DNA from: Microplitis mediator
Lineage: Eukaryota > Arthropoda > Insecta > Hymenoptera > Braconidae
Assembly: GCF_029852145.1 (NCBI RefSeq)
Contig: NC_079978.1
Coordinates: 1,612,001 to 1,676,000 of the forward strand
Reading direction: 5' to 3'
DNA: 64,000 nucleotides
Part shown: piece after piece, positions 46,691-59,234 of the stretch
Layout: the number at the start of each line of letters is the position of its first letter
Numbering within the stretch: position 1 is the stretch's first letter
The notes under the pieces: generated by a model
The model's database searches: none
What the model saw: only the letters and a program-made list of their open reading frames with translations
Told to the model about the DNA's origin: nothing
Translations under genes and position numbers: made by a program

Positions 46691-47589
46691 ATGACGTCAG
46701 ATACTGAGGAAACAAATCTTTTAGAAGACAATGATCAAGTAAGTTTTTTTTTTTATTTTAAAATTGTGGTTTGTAAATGAAATTTTTTTCGAGTTAACCT
46801 TATATATTTGTATATTATATATTTGTAATATATTTTAGACACAAATACGTAAAGAATTATCGCACATGAGTTTTGAAGAACTGCATCAATTAAAAGACAA
46901 AGTAGGCGCCAAAGTTTACAACGAAGCGCTTTTTGGAAAAAAAAATCCAAAAAAACGTGAATTTAAAAAAAATACATACAGGAATTTAAATGACGACCGA
47001 CCTGTGGAAGTTTCTGCCAAGAAAAAAGTATCGCGACTCATGAATGTGATTTCTGTTAAAAAACCTGTGGCAAGAGATCCCAGATTTGACAGACTCTGTG
47101 GCGAATTTAATGAACAGGCCTTCAAAAATTCCTACAGCTTTATCACGAAGCTCAAAGAGAATGACATCAAAGCGCTGAAAAAAGAACTAAAGTCCTCACA
47201 GGATCCTGACGAGATTAAAAAGATAAAATATTTAATTCAAAGGCTGGAGAACCAGTTGAGAGAAGAAGCCAGGAAGCAGAAACGTGAGCAATCCCAACAA
47301 GCTGAGAAAAAAGAAATTGTTGAGGCGATAAAAAAGGGCGAGAAGCCGCAATTTAAAAAGAAGTGTAAGTACTTTTTAAATTTTTATCACTATTTATTGT
47401 CAGTATAATTATATTTTGTCTGATTTATTGTTTGTAGCTGAGAAAAAAATTATTGATCTGGTATCGCAGTATGAAGAGTTGAAAAATTCGGGGAAATTGA
47501 AAAAACACATACAGAGATTGAAGAAAAAGAGAGCCAGTAAAGATAGAAAAAAATTAACGCACGATGACAATGATGACATGGATGATTAA
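46691..47589 (+). CDS. RRP36: RRP36 homologue, small-subunit rRNA processing
   Basis: Three exons: 46691-46738, 46839-47364 and 47438-47589; 241 residues. A short acidic start is followed by the conserved core SFEELHQLKDKVGAK, then KKNPKKREFKKN and the family signature KPVARDPRFDRLCGEF. A long Lys/Glu/Arg-rich helical region, likely coiled coil, follows, and the tail has IQRLKKKRASKDRKK and ends DDMDD. Yeast Rrp36 and its relatives act in the nucleolus in the early 90S pre-ribosome, at 18S rRNA processing. Composition (very basic with acidic tips) fits that role. It lies on the same strand as Atpalpha but 6.5 kb away, so it is an independent gene. Confidence 0.93.
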
Positions 47590-47649
47590 TTGTATTATAT
47601 AATAGTATATATTATATTCTTAAACAAGACTTGTAATTTTTTATTGTTA

Positions 47650-47655
47650 AATAAA
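47650..47655 (+). terminator. RRP36: Poly(A) signal of RRP36
   Basis: AATAAA lies 60 nt after the stop codon, followed by T-rich sequence and a short inverted repeat (AATAATTATTTATTGTATT region). Confidence 0.6.
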
Positions 47656-47924
47656 CAATACAATAATTATTTATTGTATTTTATTCAAAATTCTTCAGTT
47701 TTATTCGAACTAAAATTAGAATTAAAAACTGAAGATAATAAATGATGAAAACGACAAGAGCCAACAAAAAAAGTTAATGCTTCAAAAAAGTTGAAATGTT
47801 GTAGATTTAAATTATTTTTTCAAGGTAAATAACGACAGGAAGTGTATCGCATAAATAATTCCAAGAGGACTTATATTTTTATATGTCCTTTCGGCTTTCA
47901 AAACTTTTTCAATTTCAAGAAATT

Positions 47925-47988
47925 GCTCTAGCTCTAGCTGTAGCTAAGCGCTGCCATACAGAGATAGCCAGAGTATTTACGAATGCAC
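47925..47988. repeat. Dispersed repeat C, copy 1
   Basis: GCTCTAGCTCTAGCTGTAGC, then AAGCG, CCATACA, GAGATAG and GAATGCAC in the same order as in the copy at 48709-48794. Confidence 0.55.
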
Positions 47989-48199
47989 TCAAAGCAATTA
48001 ATTTATTAATTATTATTATAACTTGCGTGGTACATTTAAATATTTGAAGGATAAATTATTAGAAACTGGATAAAAATTAAAAATCAGTCAAAATAAAATG
48101 GCGGCAGAATATGATAGAAAAATATTTAAAATATTAAAAAAAAACACTTGAGTGTTTGAACAAACCTTGGCGGGGAAATAATATGCAGAAGGGTGTCCT

Positions 48200-48240
48200 A
48201 ATACACTTGGAGATTTGAATTAAATTGCTCCAAGTGTATT
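48200..48240. other. Perfect 13-bp inverted repeat
   Basis: AATACACTTGGAG and CTCCAAGTGTATT flank a 15-nt AT loop between RRP36 and Abp1. It could form a hairpin or be a small element's core; no gene is attached. Confidence 0.55.
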
Positions 48241-48708
48241 GCAGCCAAAAAACGTCACTTAACTGCTATTTCCCACCAGACGATGCCAGATGATTTTGCT
48301 CAGGAACTTGGAAGTTATCAGCATCAGCCATCAGCAACACTTTACACTACCACTGAACACTTAACACTTCACGACACCACAGACACTTTGCACAATTTAA
48401 ATTTTACAACCACTGCACAATTTAATTAAACAATAACTATGAGCAACAAATTTATGGATAATTACACGACGCCACTAATACTGTGTTTCAATTCAAACGC
48501 AAAGTAGGATCTGGACTACTACTGCCACTATCGATGATACTGACTGCCGCTATCGAACCACCAGTTGATACAAAGCAATCGATTTTCCGATTCATTCCAC
48601 CGCCCCCACTTTAGCAAAAATCGAACGTCGAATACAGTGACGCGCAGTAGCGCCAACTTGGCGCGAAATTTCAAAATTGAAATTTAATCATTTTATTAAA
48701 ATTTGCTT

Positions 48709-48794
48709 GTGCTTTCGGAAACGCTCTAGCTCTAGGTCTAGCCAAGCGTTTCCATACAACGAGAGATAGAACTAGAGCATTTCTGAATGCACCC
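48709..48794. mobile_element. Dispersed repeat C, copy 2 (small TIR element)
   Basis: The left end GTGCTTTCGGAAACGCTCTAG and the reverse complement of the right end, GGGTGCATTCAGAAATGCTCTAG, agree over about 22 bp. It shares its middle with the copy at 47925-47988. Ends resemble those of the 158-bp element at 1414-1571. Confidence 0.6.
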
Positions 48795-49283
48795 TAATTC
48801 TTCAATATGATTAGCAATTAAAAAAAAATTATACGCCCTTTGAGTTTTAAATTTAGTGACTAGAGCCAAAAGGGCGAATAAAAATCTGTCCTTTTGTAAT
48901 TAGTGACGCGATATATGTAAATAAGTAAATAAATAAATCTTTGTCCCTTATTCTTACATTTATGTTGAGAATTCAAAAACTGCGCGGACTTGAAAAAAAA
49001 TACAAGAGCATATGAGTAATCACGTGGTGCCATCGGTTGGTAATTCTCAGAATACATGAACTGCTGAGTTATAGAAAACATTAAACGCCAAGTAGTAGTT
49101 TATCTGATACATTTAAACTCCAAGGACGAAGTTTCGACTCCGTTACTGACTTACTGATGTCAGTATGTGGTAAAAAACGCCTATCCCATCTAGATTATTA
49201 CAAAACGTCTAAAAATGTATTTTTGATTTTTTATACTATAAATTTTGACAATTATATTTAACAATAAAAAGTAAGTAACAAAA

Positions 49284-50946
49284 ATGTCAGTGAATTTGAC
49301 GAAGAATAATGACTCTCTGGTGGCTGCCTGGAAGAGTGTCGTCGATGACAAGTCATCAGTTAACTGGTAATTAGTAACATTGTAATTACATTGTTTATTG
49401 TTTTTTTTTTTCTAATTATTGGTTGTGATAATTGAATTTTATTATTATCAGGGCGGTATTTGGATACGAGGGTGGAACAAATAATTTAAAAGTAGTGGGA
49501 ACTGGAGACCGAGGGCTGCAACAAATGATCGATGAATTAAATAGCGGAGAAATTCAGTACGCATTTTGTCGTGTCATTGACACGAAAACCAGTTTGCCAA
49601 AATGTGTGCTAATAAATTGGCAAGGGGAAGGTGCGCCGATAGTGAGGAAAGGGACGTGTGCCAACCACATTCGAGATATCGAAAGACTGCTGAAAGGTGC
49701 TCATATAACATTAAACGCCAGATCTGAAGATGACGTCGAAATTGATTTTATAATGGAGCAGTTGGCTAAAGCAACAGGATCTACTTACAAATTTCGCGAG
49801 CCACGTGGTAAGGATGTGGGAAATTCCGGACCTGTTGGTACAACTTACAAGCGAGTGATTCCAGAGCAAGAGATAAATGCTACTGAGAGAGACGAGTTCT
49901 GGCAGAAGGAAGAGATGGAGGAAAAAGCAAGAGTCGCTGAGGAGAAACGTCGGCTGGAGAAAGAACGTCAGCAGCTGGAGTTGGAAGCTAGATCACGGGA
50001 AGAACAACAGAGCAAACTTCGAGAGCAGGCTGCTGCTGCTGCTGCAACCTCTACAACGCAGGAAATAAATCAACGAACTCAAATAAAATCTGAACAACGC
50101 GCTCAAGAAGTCAAAAATTTACGCAATCAACAGCTCGCATCAGCAGCCGTTCAGCAAAACGGCTCCGATTGTGATGAAGAGCATAAATCACGTAGCGAAG
50201 AGTTGCGCCGACTGAGGAGTACTGAGACCCAACAATTGATTGCGCAGCGTACAATTAATGCGCGTGCGGTCTTTGAACAACATTCAGCCGCTGGACAAAT
50301 GACAGCACCAACTTACGCTCATCAATCTACTCCAGTTCCAAAGTCTATTGTCAAAGAACAGCAGGCTAAAATTTTTGAGAAAATTATTGATTCAGCAAAA
50401 GAACCAGCATCAGTACCAGCGCCAGCACCGGTACCAGTATCAGCTCCAGTGCAGGCTTCAGTGCCAGTCTCAGCACCAGTACCAACTCCAGTACAAGCTC
50501 CCGTGCCAGTGCCTTCAGAACCAGCACTGCCAAAAGTCGATCTTATTAAAGAAATTCCACATGTTGAACCGAACCCACCCGAGACTAAGGAGCAACTTAA
50601 TAATCAACAGCAGCAACAAGCTGTTAATAATATTTATATAATGAAAGATGATGTTGAACTGGAAAATAATCAGCCCCTTGAAACTATCGAAGCTGAACTT
50701 TACAATCAATTAAGCGCCGAGAGCGATTCCTATTTATTCTTTGATCCAAACAATGAAGGCATGAAAGCACGTGCTTTGTACGATTACCAGGCCGCCGATG
50801 ATACCGAAATTACTTTTGATCCTGGTGACATTATAACACACATTGACGCTATTGACGAAGGATGGTGGCAAGGACTAGGACCTGACGGCACTTACGGCCT
50901 CTTTCCTGCCAACTACGTCGAGGTCATCGACTACGCTAATACTTGA
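49284..50946 (+). CDS. Abp1: Abp1 / drebrin-like actin-binding adaptor
   Basis: Two exons (49284-49366 and 49452-50946), 525 residues. Residues 1 to about 130 form an ADF-homology domain (VNWAVFGYEG, LPKCVLINWQGEGAP, KGTCANHI), which binds F-actin without severing it. A Glu/Arg-rich coiled coil spans about 165-225 with an alanine run. A Pro/Val/Ala repeat region near 350-375 contains about ten P-V/A-P units. The C-terminal SH3 domain, residues 465-521, has ALYDY, EGWW and FPANYVEV intact. The layout equals yeast Abp1, mammalian DBNL/mAbp1 and the fly orthologue. These link cortical actin to endocytosis through SH3 binding of dynamin and related proteins. The gene is convergent with CPSF4. Confidence 0.96.
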
Positions 50947-50996
50947 TAGACCAACTCGAATTATTGTTGACTCATTTTAACTCCATTCATTCATTA

Positions 50997-51022
50997 ATTG
51001 ATTGATTGATTGATTGATTGAT
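50997..51022. repeat. (TTGA)n microsatellite in the Abp1 3'UTR
   Basis: About six ATTG/TTGA units starting 50 nt after the Abp1 stop. Confidence 0.85.
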
Positions 51023-51332
51023 AATATAACGTATATATTAAATAATTATTTGGTACATAGATATAATTCGCAGATCATTCAGATAATCGCTCTTTCGGTT
51101 TTTAAATTATTTATCAACGGTGCAATAATGGAATTGGTAATTTAGTACACGAGTAAATATTATTTATAATTTTTTTTACAATACTTTGAATAATTGCCAC
51201 AGTAATTTTGAATCTTAACAATTGTACTTAAATGTTTATTAACATTTTAAATACCAGGCAATTGAATACTTTAAATTGGCACATTTGAATTGAATTTGAA
51301 CAGCAAATAGTTGTCATATCGATTAAAATAAT

Positions 51333-51338
51333 AATAAA
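51333..51338 (+). terminator. Abp1: Candidate poly(A) signal of Abp1
   Basis: AATAAA 387 nt after the stop, followed by ATATTTACAG. Others may be used. Confidence 0.35.
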
Positions 51339-51675
51339 ATATATTTACAGACAGTAATTAGTTGAATATTTACAAATATTGTAATAATACTTCCAGACTA
51401 ATCTGCACGATTACTTTTTTTAAAAAAATAGTTCTAGTCCAAGTCGATGAGGTTCATTAAAAAATTACTCCAATTATTGCATTTATATAAAAAAAAAAAA
51501 ATAATAATTATAATTATTATAAATGAGTAATAAAAAATAACATGACAGATCTCAGACTTAACGACGCGGTATTAATTGTCAGTAATTCAAACAATAAAAA
51601 ATAAAAGCAATGAAATTGTAAAAGCAAATCGTGGTGGAGATTTAAAATAAAAATAAATTCGTGGTAAAGAATTTT

Positions 51676-51681
51676 TTTATT
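51676..51681 (-). terminator. Cpsf4: Poly(A) signal of CPSF4
   Basis: On the minus strand AATAAA lies about 95 nt beyond the stop at 51777-51779. Confidence 0.55.
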
Positions 51682-51776
51682 CAGTATTTGTTGAAAAAAA
51701 AAAACAAATAAAAATAAAGTATTAGTGTTAAATTTCACAGTCTGTTTTTAATTATCCAAATATCTTAGCATTAATT

Positions 51777-53147
51777 TTATCGTCTGTAGCCAGCGTTATC
51801 ATTGGGAGCGCCTCCGGTGGTATTTGCGTGACTGAGGAAAGCCAGATGACCTTTAGGACATTTGTTTGCGTAATGGCCCTTGGTGCCGCACTTGTAGCAA
51901 GTGACTTCTTCCAGCGGTTTCTGTGGTCCACGTGGAGGCGGTCCGTTGTGCATATTCATGAAATGCGGCGGATGAGGTCCTCCTTCTACTTCTTGTCTTA
52001 ATTGTGTTTCTCTAACTTCCGGTGGCATTTTGTTGCAATATATGGCCTTGTGGCCGCTCTCGCCGCAGAAGTGACATGTGATCATAACTTTCTTGCCTTC
52101 TTTCGGCTGCAAGTCTTGCAGAGCCGGCAACTCAAATCGTGGGCTGCAAAATTATTCATTCATTTATTAATTAATTATTTTAAAACATAATTTTATTTAA
52201 TAAAATAAAATAAACTTACTGCATAAATTTACAAGTGGGTCCTTCTGGACAAAATCCAGCTAAATATGCCATACATAAAACTCTTCTGACATGCCGATGA
52301 CGACACGATGGACCATGTCTACAAAATCCACGATCATACCATGGGCAATCGCGCACTTTTGTCTCAGGATCAATGTGTAAAAATGGACATTCCTTATTGT
52401 GACATGCATCTGCATTCAAAATAAAATTAGAATCCAATAACAATTAAGTAAACTTCCCAGTACTAATAAAGTAGAGGTCAGTTTATTATCACGACTGGTC
52501 AAGTTACTGAGTATCCACTTCATTCTAAAATTTCGCTCCTGGATAAAATTTATCATAAACTAATGGCAGATTTTTAACGCACTCTCATACTCTTCTTATC
52601 AATCAACCTTTTGTGCAACAGCTAGAAAATTATTTTGATTGATAGTTTTAGTATTGAATTTTACAATTTAAAAAATATGACCAGTCGTGATTCTAAACGG
52701 CACCAAAATATAAGAGGACTGATTTCTAGTGAGTACTTTTCTACGCTGATTAAAAACGATACTTACTAAATCTTGAATAAAAATAACATTCAGGCATCTT
52801 GGTCATATCATACTCGTGTAAAAATTCGCACTGGTCACCCTTTTTACACAGACCTCTCAGCCAGTGCTTGCAAACAATCGTCCTGTCACCTCTGACATGT
52901 CTGAAGGGGCATGACGGCCCCTTGTTACAAGAGCCACGTGGGTAAAATTGGCACACCGCAGCAATGGATTCTAGAAAATAACAATTAATTAATTAATTAA
53001 TCATAACAAACAAAATTCCATCCCTAAAAATCCAAACATCAACTTACTGTCCATGCCGGCAAAAGGAAGCGGCAAAGCTCCATATTGTTCATCCAACGCT
53101 ACTTCAATATCAAATTTAATATCCCCGACGTCCGTCAATATTTCCAT
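51777..53147 (-). CDS. Cpsf4: Cleavage and polyadenylation specificity factor 4 (Clipper)
   Basis: Four exons in transcript order: 53147-53048, 52970-52767, 52409-52220 and 52143-51777; 286 residues. The conserved N-terminus reaches LPFAGMDKS. Five CCCH zinc fingers follow (residues 40-58 first), including the near-invariant CKHWLRGLCKKGDQCEFLH, and CPWYDRGFC. The C-terminal part carries two CCHC zinc knuckles, CHFCGESGHKAIYC at 188-201 and CYKCGTKGHYANKC at 247-260, and the conserved KGHLAFLS. CPSF4/CPSF30 recognises the AAUAAA signal, with WDR33, in the nuclear pre-mRNA 3'-end complex. Human CPSF4 has one knuckle; the two-knuckle form matches fly Clipper. The gene is divergent from ELOVL6 and convergent with Abp1. 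Confidence 0.96.
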
Positions 53148-53879
53148 TATTAAAACCAATAATAATACAAATATACAACAAATTATTAGCTTTTGTTTTA
53201 TTTTAATTCCACCGCAAGTTGTCAACACCAGCACGACAATTCAAATTTAAAAATACTTAATCTTATTCTTAAAAATTATTATTTTTACTCATCGTCTTAT
53301 TTATTTCATATATTTTTCATTCACCCATTATCTAATTAACACATCAGTTACTCTAAATAATAATAATTTTGTACACAAGTAACATTAAATAAAACCTAGG
53401 TTAACTTTTTAGCTTCACCATTACTTTACCCACCATTTTTTGTATTTAATCACCACCATCTTCAGGTTCTCTACTTAACTACAGTTTAAATTATTATTCG
53501 TTGGTAAGACATTTAAAATTCATACGTCAAAATATATATAATATTCCATTTTCAAAATTTTCAAAATATTGTTTTATCCCACCCAAAATATCACCTCTAA
53601 ATTCACATAAATTTCTAGCGCAATTTTTTCAAAATTCGAATTTTAAATTTTCGCGCGAAATTTTAAAATGTCTACTTCTATTTGAATGTTCAGAAGGTAA
53701 AAAAAATCAAAAATGCATTCGACTGATCTGCCGCGGCAGTAGACGGTTTGTCATATCCACATATATCTATATATATATATACATGTAAATATACATATAT
53801 ACAAGCCTGTATGTCCTGTGTGGTAGTATAGGCATATATATATAGGTAGAAAAAGGCAGGTGCCGAAGTTGGTGACGGT
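53148..53879. promoter_or_regulatory. Intergenic region between divergent CPSF4 and ELOVL6
   Basis: About 730 bp of AT-rich DNA holding both promoters. Around 53730-53850 there is a TA-rich run followed by a more GC-rich segment where the elongase transcript probably begins. No unambiguous core motif was found. Confidence 0.35.
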
Positions 53880-53991
53880 AGTCTCCAGTAGTCTATCACG
53901 TTCTGCTCGTACGGGTCGTCCGTTCTGTCTACGCGTGTCGGTGATTTTTATTGGGGGCTTATATTGTGAATTAAAACTCTGCTGGTGTCAG
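53880..53991 (+). other. Elovl6: Probable 5'UTR exon of the elongase gene
   Basis: A GC-richer stretch (CTGCTCGTACGGGTCGTCCG region) ends in GTGTCAG followed by the donor GTAAAT at 53992. The matching acceptor TATTTTCAG ends at 55489, 19 nt before the start ATG. Exon start is a guess. Confidence 0.4.
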
Positions 53992-55508
53992 GTAAATATC
54001 CGGTTAAATAAATCTAAACATAAATAATAATATATTTACATTCACGCATCTATCTTCCTACTCTTATAAAAATTACGCTCATGATGAGTAATAATTTATA
54101 AATTTAAAAACCGTCAGTACATAATATGTAATTAAATAAAAATACTAACTCATGACGTGATATCTATTTGAATTTAATATTTAACTAAACACATATTACT
54201 TGCAATATACAGGGTGTGACTTGATAAAGATTCGCGCACGAGGAGTCTTAGTGTATGAGTACATACTAAGTTACTGAGTACATAAAAAAAAAAAAAAAAA
54301 AAAATTGGAGAGAAAGAAAGAGAATGAAATTTACGCCAGCTCACCTCGCCCGTCACCGTTAGAAAAATAATGTTCCGTTATGATAATAATAATTAATAAC
54401 AAACTTTTTTTGTAAAGCTCATTTTGACAAATGATAATTACTATTATTGTTGTTAATAATATATTTTTTTTCCAGTTAACGTTTAAGTGGTTGATTGTCA
54501 ATAAATACCCGGTTAACTGGTACGTGTGTCTAATGATCGTGTGTTTAATTACAAGGAGTAGAGTGGATTATTGTATGTACTGGTTAACAAAACCTGGTTA
54601 TAATCCAACATATGTACATATGTATATTTGCGCATACGAGAAAGATAGAGAAGACATTTTCGCGCCGATACGACCACCCTATACTGCTGACTGCTTGCTT
54701 GCTGGTTTTATATTAAATATACCAAATTGTATACGGCATATGTGCAGTATGTGCACTATCGAATTTACTTTTAAACCGGCAAATATTACAATCATTGTTT
54801 AGGCCTTAAAAAGTTGTTTTACTGCATAATTTATAAGATAATTTAAAAGCTGTAATACTTATAAATTTTATGCCAGTGTTAAGATAAGACACTTAAGTCA
54901 GTATAGCAACGGGAATTTAGTGGACAAAATTTATTTGCTGCTAAGGAGATCGTCCACGGGTATGTCGACCATGCGCTCTCGTTTTTCCTTTTAACAATTC
55001 GTTTTATATCTATATATACATACATTACTAGATGTTATATACCGTCGTGTTTTAGTCTGAGTTTTAGTGATTCAGTCCGGCTCCATGCTAAGAATTTTCT
55101 TTAAATAGCATTAACTTGCTCACCATCATTGGCATCAAATTTTCGGTACTAGGATACTGCAATTACACTCGAAAGTATTCAAACTGAACAATTGTTTTAA
55201 CTGATCGATCTAGAAAAAATATATATGTAATATATGTAATTATCTATTATCTGCATGCATAATTATCACAACATCGTACGAACGTGGACTTTAATTTTCT
55301 GCTTATCGCCAGACAGTATTTTTTTTTTAAACTTTATGTATTTAAAACGAGTACCAATAATTGGAGTAACGAATCGTTAATTAAGCGCTACTTTATTTTT
55401 AGAAATTGTCGTTACTAAAATTACAGTATCAATTGTCTATTGATTGCAAAAATTATTTTGCAGACTAATGAGTTTATTTTATTTTCAGATTTAAAATAAA
55501 ATATCAAG

Positions 55509-57458
55509 ATGTTGCAATTATCGCCAGCGTACATGGAGCGGTTCCAGCCAAACTACTCGTATATATTTGAATTCGAGCGTAAGTTTGAGCATGAAGATAC
55601 ACGTGACTGGATGACAGATCACTGGAAAAATTCAGTTTACTTTGGTGCCATTTACTTGATTGTAATTTATGCCGGGCGTCAGTGGATGGCCGACAGACCG
55701 AAGTTTGAATTGAGAGGACTCCTTACCGTGTGGAATATCGCGCTGGCAATATTTTCCATAATGGGTGTCGTTAGAACCGTGCCAGAGTTCTACCATGTGC
55801 TAAAAAACTATGGGTTCTACCACAGTGTCTGTGTGCCCAGGTATGAATTTATTATTTCATTTTCCTCAAGTTAAAATAAATATTTGTTAAATATGTTAAG
55901 GTAGTTCTGCATAATATTTGTACGCGCAGTTGCTAATTTTTTTTTCTTTAATTTTACATTAATTATTATTCAGAAATAACATCCATTAGTTTTGTTTGCT
56001 AAATGTGTCACGGTTACTTTACTATATTTATTTATTTATTTAATATATTATACAATGTAGGCGTTATCTTTGAAATTTTTAAATGATTATTCAGCAGTGA
56101 TAAATTATTTAAGCTTCTAAAAAGTTTTAAAATGTTACAAAAGTAATTATTGTTGTTAAAAACTCATTACCAAATCTGATAAGGACACGGCGATGACGAA
56201 AATAAATTGTTCATACAATCACTAGATATGAAAAATATTTTTCGACTAAATGTCAGTTATTAGGAAAGAGATAATTAGTGCTGTCAAAATTTTTTCCCTA
56301 TCAACTCCGATAGAAGATTGAATTAAGTCGCAATAGCATGGGAAGTAGATGCCTCCGGCGAGGTTGATTCGTTCATAAATTATACTTGTTATTTTTGACT
56401 AGCTGTACAAAAACAAACTATTTCCCAATAATTCGGGTCATTAATTTATAAAGTATATTTTTAAAATCCCATGGAAATAAAATAATAATTCATGGTTACG
56501 GTAAAAATATAAATAAATCTTGTTTTTATAACCGAGATAAGAGCCCAGAGTTAGAAAGCTGGGATTTTTCGAATCTTTAGAGTAAAAGTAAAAGTTTAAA
56601 TGCCATTCAAAAATATAACTACGGTATTCATAATATGTCTATCCAGTTATAGTATTTTTTATTGGATTTTCATTGTCCACAATAACAGTAATAAAATAAA
56701 AATATCTCACAATTTTAATTAAATTATTCGACACTGAAATAATTATAAAAAAAAAAAAAAATTATCATTACAAACTGTCAATCATCAACTACCTTAACAT
56801 GAATATATAAAAGCCGACGTATATTCCGGGTCATTGGGACATACTTTGAATTGCATATTTGTTTTTTTTTCGCAACTGTTTTAGTTTTATGTTTAATCGA
56901 GTATCTGGTTTCTGGGTATGGATGTTTGTGCTGTCAAAATTACCCGAGCTGGGGGACACCTTATTCATCGTGTTGAGGAAGCAGCGATTGATATTTCTCC
57001 ACTGGTACCACCATATGACCGTGCTGATGTACGCGTGGTTCTCATACGCCGAGTACTCTGCGCCAGCACGTTGGTTCGTTGTCGTAAATTACACTATCCA
57101 CGCAATGATGTATACATATTATGCATTAAAATCAATGCGGTACTCCCCGCCTACGTGGATCGCTATGATGATAACGGCATTGCAAATCGCACAAATGATT
57201 GTCGGGTTTGCGATAACTATTTGGGTTTACCAAATGTACGTATCGCATGGCCAGCGTGAATGTCATATCACTATGACAAACATACGCATAAGTGCTCTAA
57301 TATATGTAAGTTACTTGGTACTGTTCGCGAAATTCTTCCACGAGGCCTACATGACTGACAGAAAAATGTCCAAGAGTATCTTCAACAAAGCCCAAGAAAG
57401 TGGACACGTCAATCAAACCAACCACAGTACTTTCAACGGCAAGCTCAAGAGCAATTAG
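55509..57458 (+). CDS. Elovl6: Elongase of very long chain fatty acids, ELOVL6/Baldspot type
   Basis: Two coding exons, 55509-55840 and 56885-57458, give 301 residues. It is an ER multipass membrane enzyme with about seven hydrophobic segments. It has the elongase motif KLPELGDT at 129-136 and the catalytic histidine box HWYHH at 150-154. The early RPKFELRG and the VPSF junction match the fly Baldspot/ELOVL6 subgroup. These condensing enzymes extend C12-C16 acyl-CoA with malonyl-CoA, mainly making C18. The C-terminus KLKSN fits a KxKxx ER-retrieval signal. An untranslated first exon probably lies near 53880-53991, giving a 1.5 kb 5' intron. An open frame in that intron at 54431-54802 shows no domain. 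Confidence 0.95.
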
Positions 57459-59215
57459 AGGCTTGTAAGAGTAATTATTATTACTGTTGTTATTAAACAC
57501 AGAGACAGTGTTACTATAAAATGGTTTACTTAGCAGATCTAGGACCTTAAGTCAAAGGACTACGCAAGAGCCTCCATTGACAATGCTAACGTCGGCGAAT
57601 TATTTAAAATTACAACTTTATTTTTATTTTTAAAAAGAAAACGCACTTTAGCTATTAAATATACAAATATATTTATAAATGCACCGAAACACCTCGGCAG
57701 TGATACGAGAGTTATGTTTTATGATCCAGGGCGTCGCTCAATGTCCCAGCACAAATTTTATCAATTATTGTCAAGTGACAATTTATTAACTAAGTGGTAA
57801 CTGTGAAAAGCGTATAAATATTTAAAACAAAAACGATTATGGATTAAGGATTATTGATTGTCTGTTGTGTGTGATGACATATATATATAAATCTATATGT
57901 AAGTTAAGTGGACAGAGACAGGTATTTAAAATGTGATCGTTTCTTAAAACCGGTCTCAACTTTACTCGTTCTCTTTCTCTATCATAATTGTTCGTGTGCG
58001 TATGCAACTGGCTCTCTTTCTCTATTGAGAGAGTCATCGACCACTTATATTTTCCCTTCGTGTCACGGACTAAACATTTTTTTATTATATATATATATAT
58101 ATACATATATATACAGTTTAACCTACTTCCATGTGCTCGTGAGTGACCTCAAGTAGTCGAATAATAACGAAAAAAAAATAAAGAAAAATAAATAATAAAA
58201 AATAAAAATAAAAATTAATTTAATTGTACATTGAACATCATAAATATTTATAACAGTAATTTGACAGTCCAATTGGCTGATTAATATTTGCATTTATTAT
58301 TTAAAGTTCACGATCTTAAATACCATTTATTTATTTATTTACTTATTTATTATTATTATCGCTCTAATTAATCTTTTAACGTAATTTAATTATGTCAGTT
58401 TACGAGACTCGTAATTCAATTATATATCAACATCATCACCAGACGGTTATTCCATTCTGTTACGATTTAAATTAAATGACAAACATTATCTCGTTAGATT
58501 TTTTTAATTTTCTCTTCTCTTTTTTTTTGGCAACAATGATGATATTGAAACACGTGTTACATAAAAGCTATCTTGTTATTTTAAGTAGAGATTATAACAG
58601 AGTATTTATATTGTATATGTAACGATTATTTTTTGTGTTTACCAATACGATTACTCATTTGGCTTCCATCAACTTATGTGTATAATATTACATACACAGT
58701 ATTTAAGTGACTGAAGAGATAAAAAAAACACATCCGAGTTAAGTCATATCTGTGGCACAATTTTTTTCCTATTATTTTATTATCATTTATATATTTTTTT
58801 ATATATTCTATTCTATTGTATTGTATAAATTTTAAAAAACAAATGTCTTCTGTATTTTATGCGTGATATTAATTTACATAAATTGACACTGCGTAAAATG
58901 TAGTAATTAAAATTATTATTATTTTTAAAATAACTCGCTATTGACGTACAAAGCACACGAATTTAAAAACATCACGAAAAATATATTTTTTTTATGAGAA
59001 AGAGAACGGTAGAGATTTCTCCAGTGAAAATAATTTTTTTTTTAATAAATTTTGTGGAAAAAAAATTTCACGGATTCCATTATTTGAAATGTTATTAATC
59101 AGAGGAGAAATACTATAAATATATCAGGTGGAGATTCATGAATTTATTATTTCGATTTATAATTTATTGTGACAGCTAATTAACTAAAAGTTATTTCGGA
59201 GTAATTATGATAAAG

Positions 59216-59234
59216 TAGAGAGAGAGAGAGAGAG
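59216..59234. repeat. (GA)n microsatellite
   Basis: Nine GA units downstream of ELOVL6. Confidence 0.8.

Noticed and set aside
50348..50641. Gln/Tyr-rich 97-codon frame
   Set aside because: Shadow of the Pro/Val/Ala repeat region of Abp1 read in another frame.
54431..54802. 123-codon frame inside the elongase 5' intron
   Set aside because: No recognisable domain; Cys/Tyr-rich composition follows TA/TG-rich sequence, and it lies between a UTR exon and the coding start.
56918..57259. 113-codon frame overlapping ELOVL6 exon 2
   Set aside because: Out-of-frame shadow of the elongase coding sequence.
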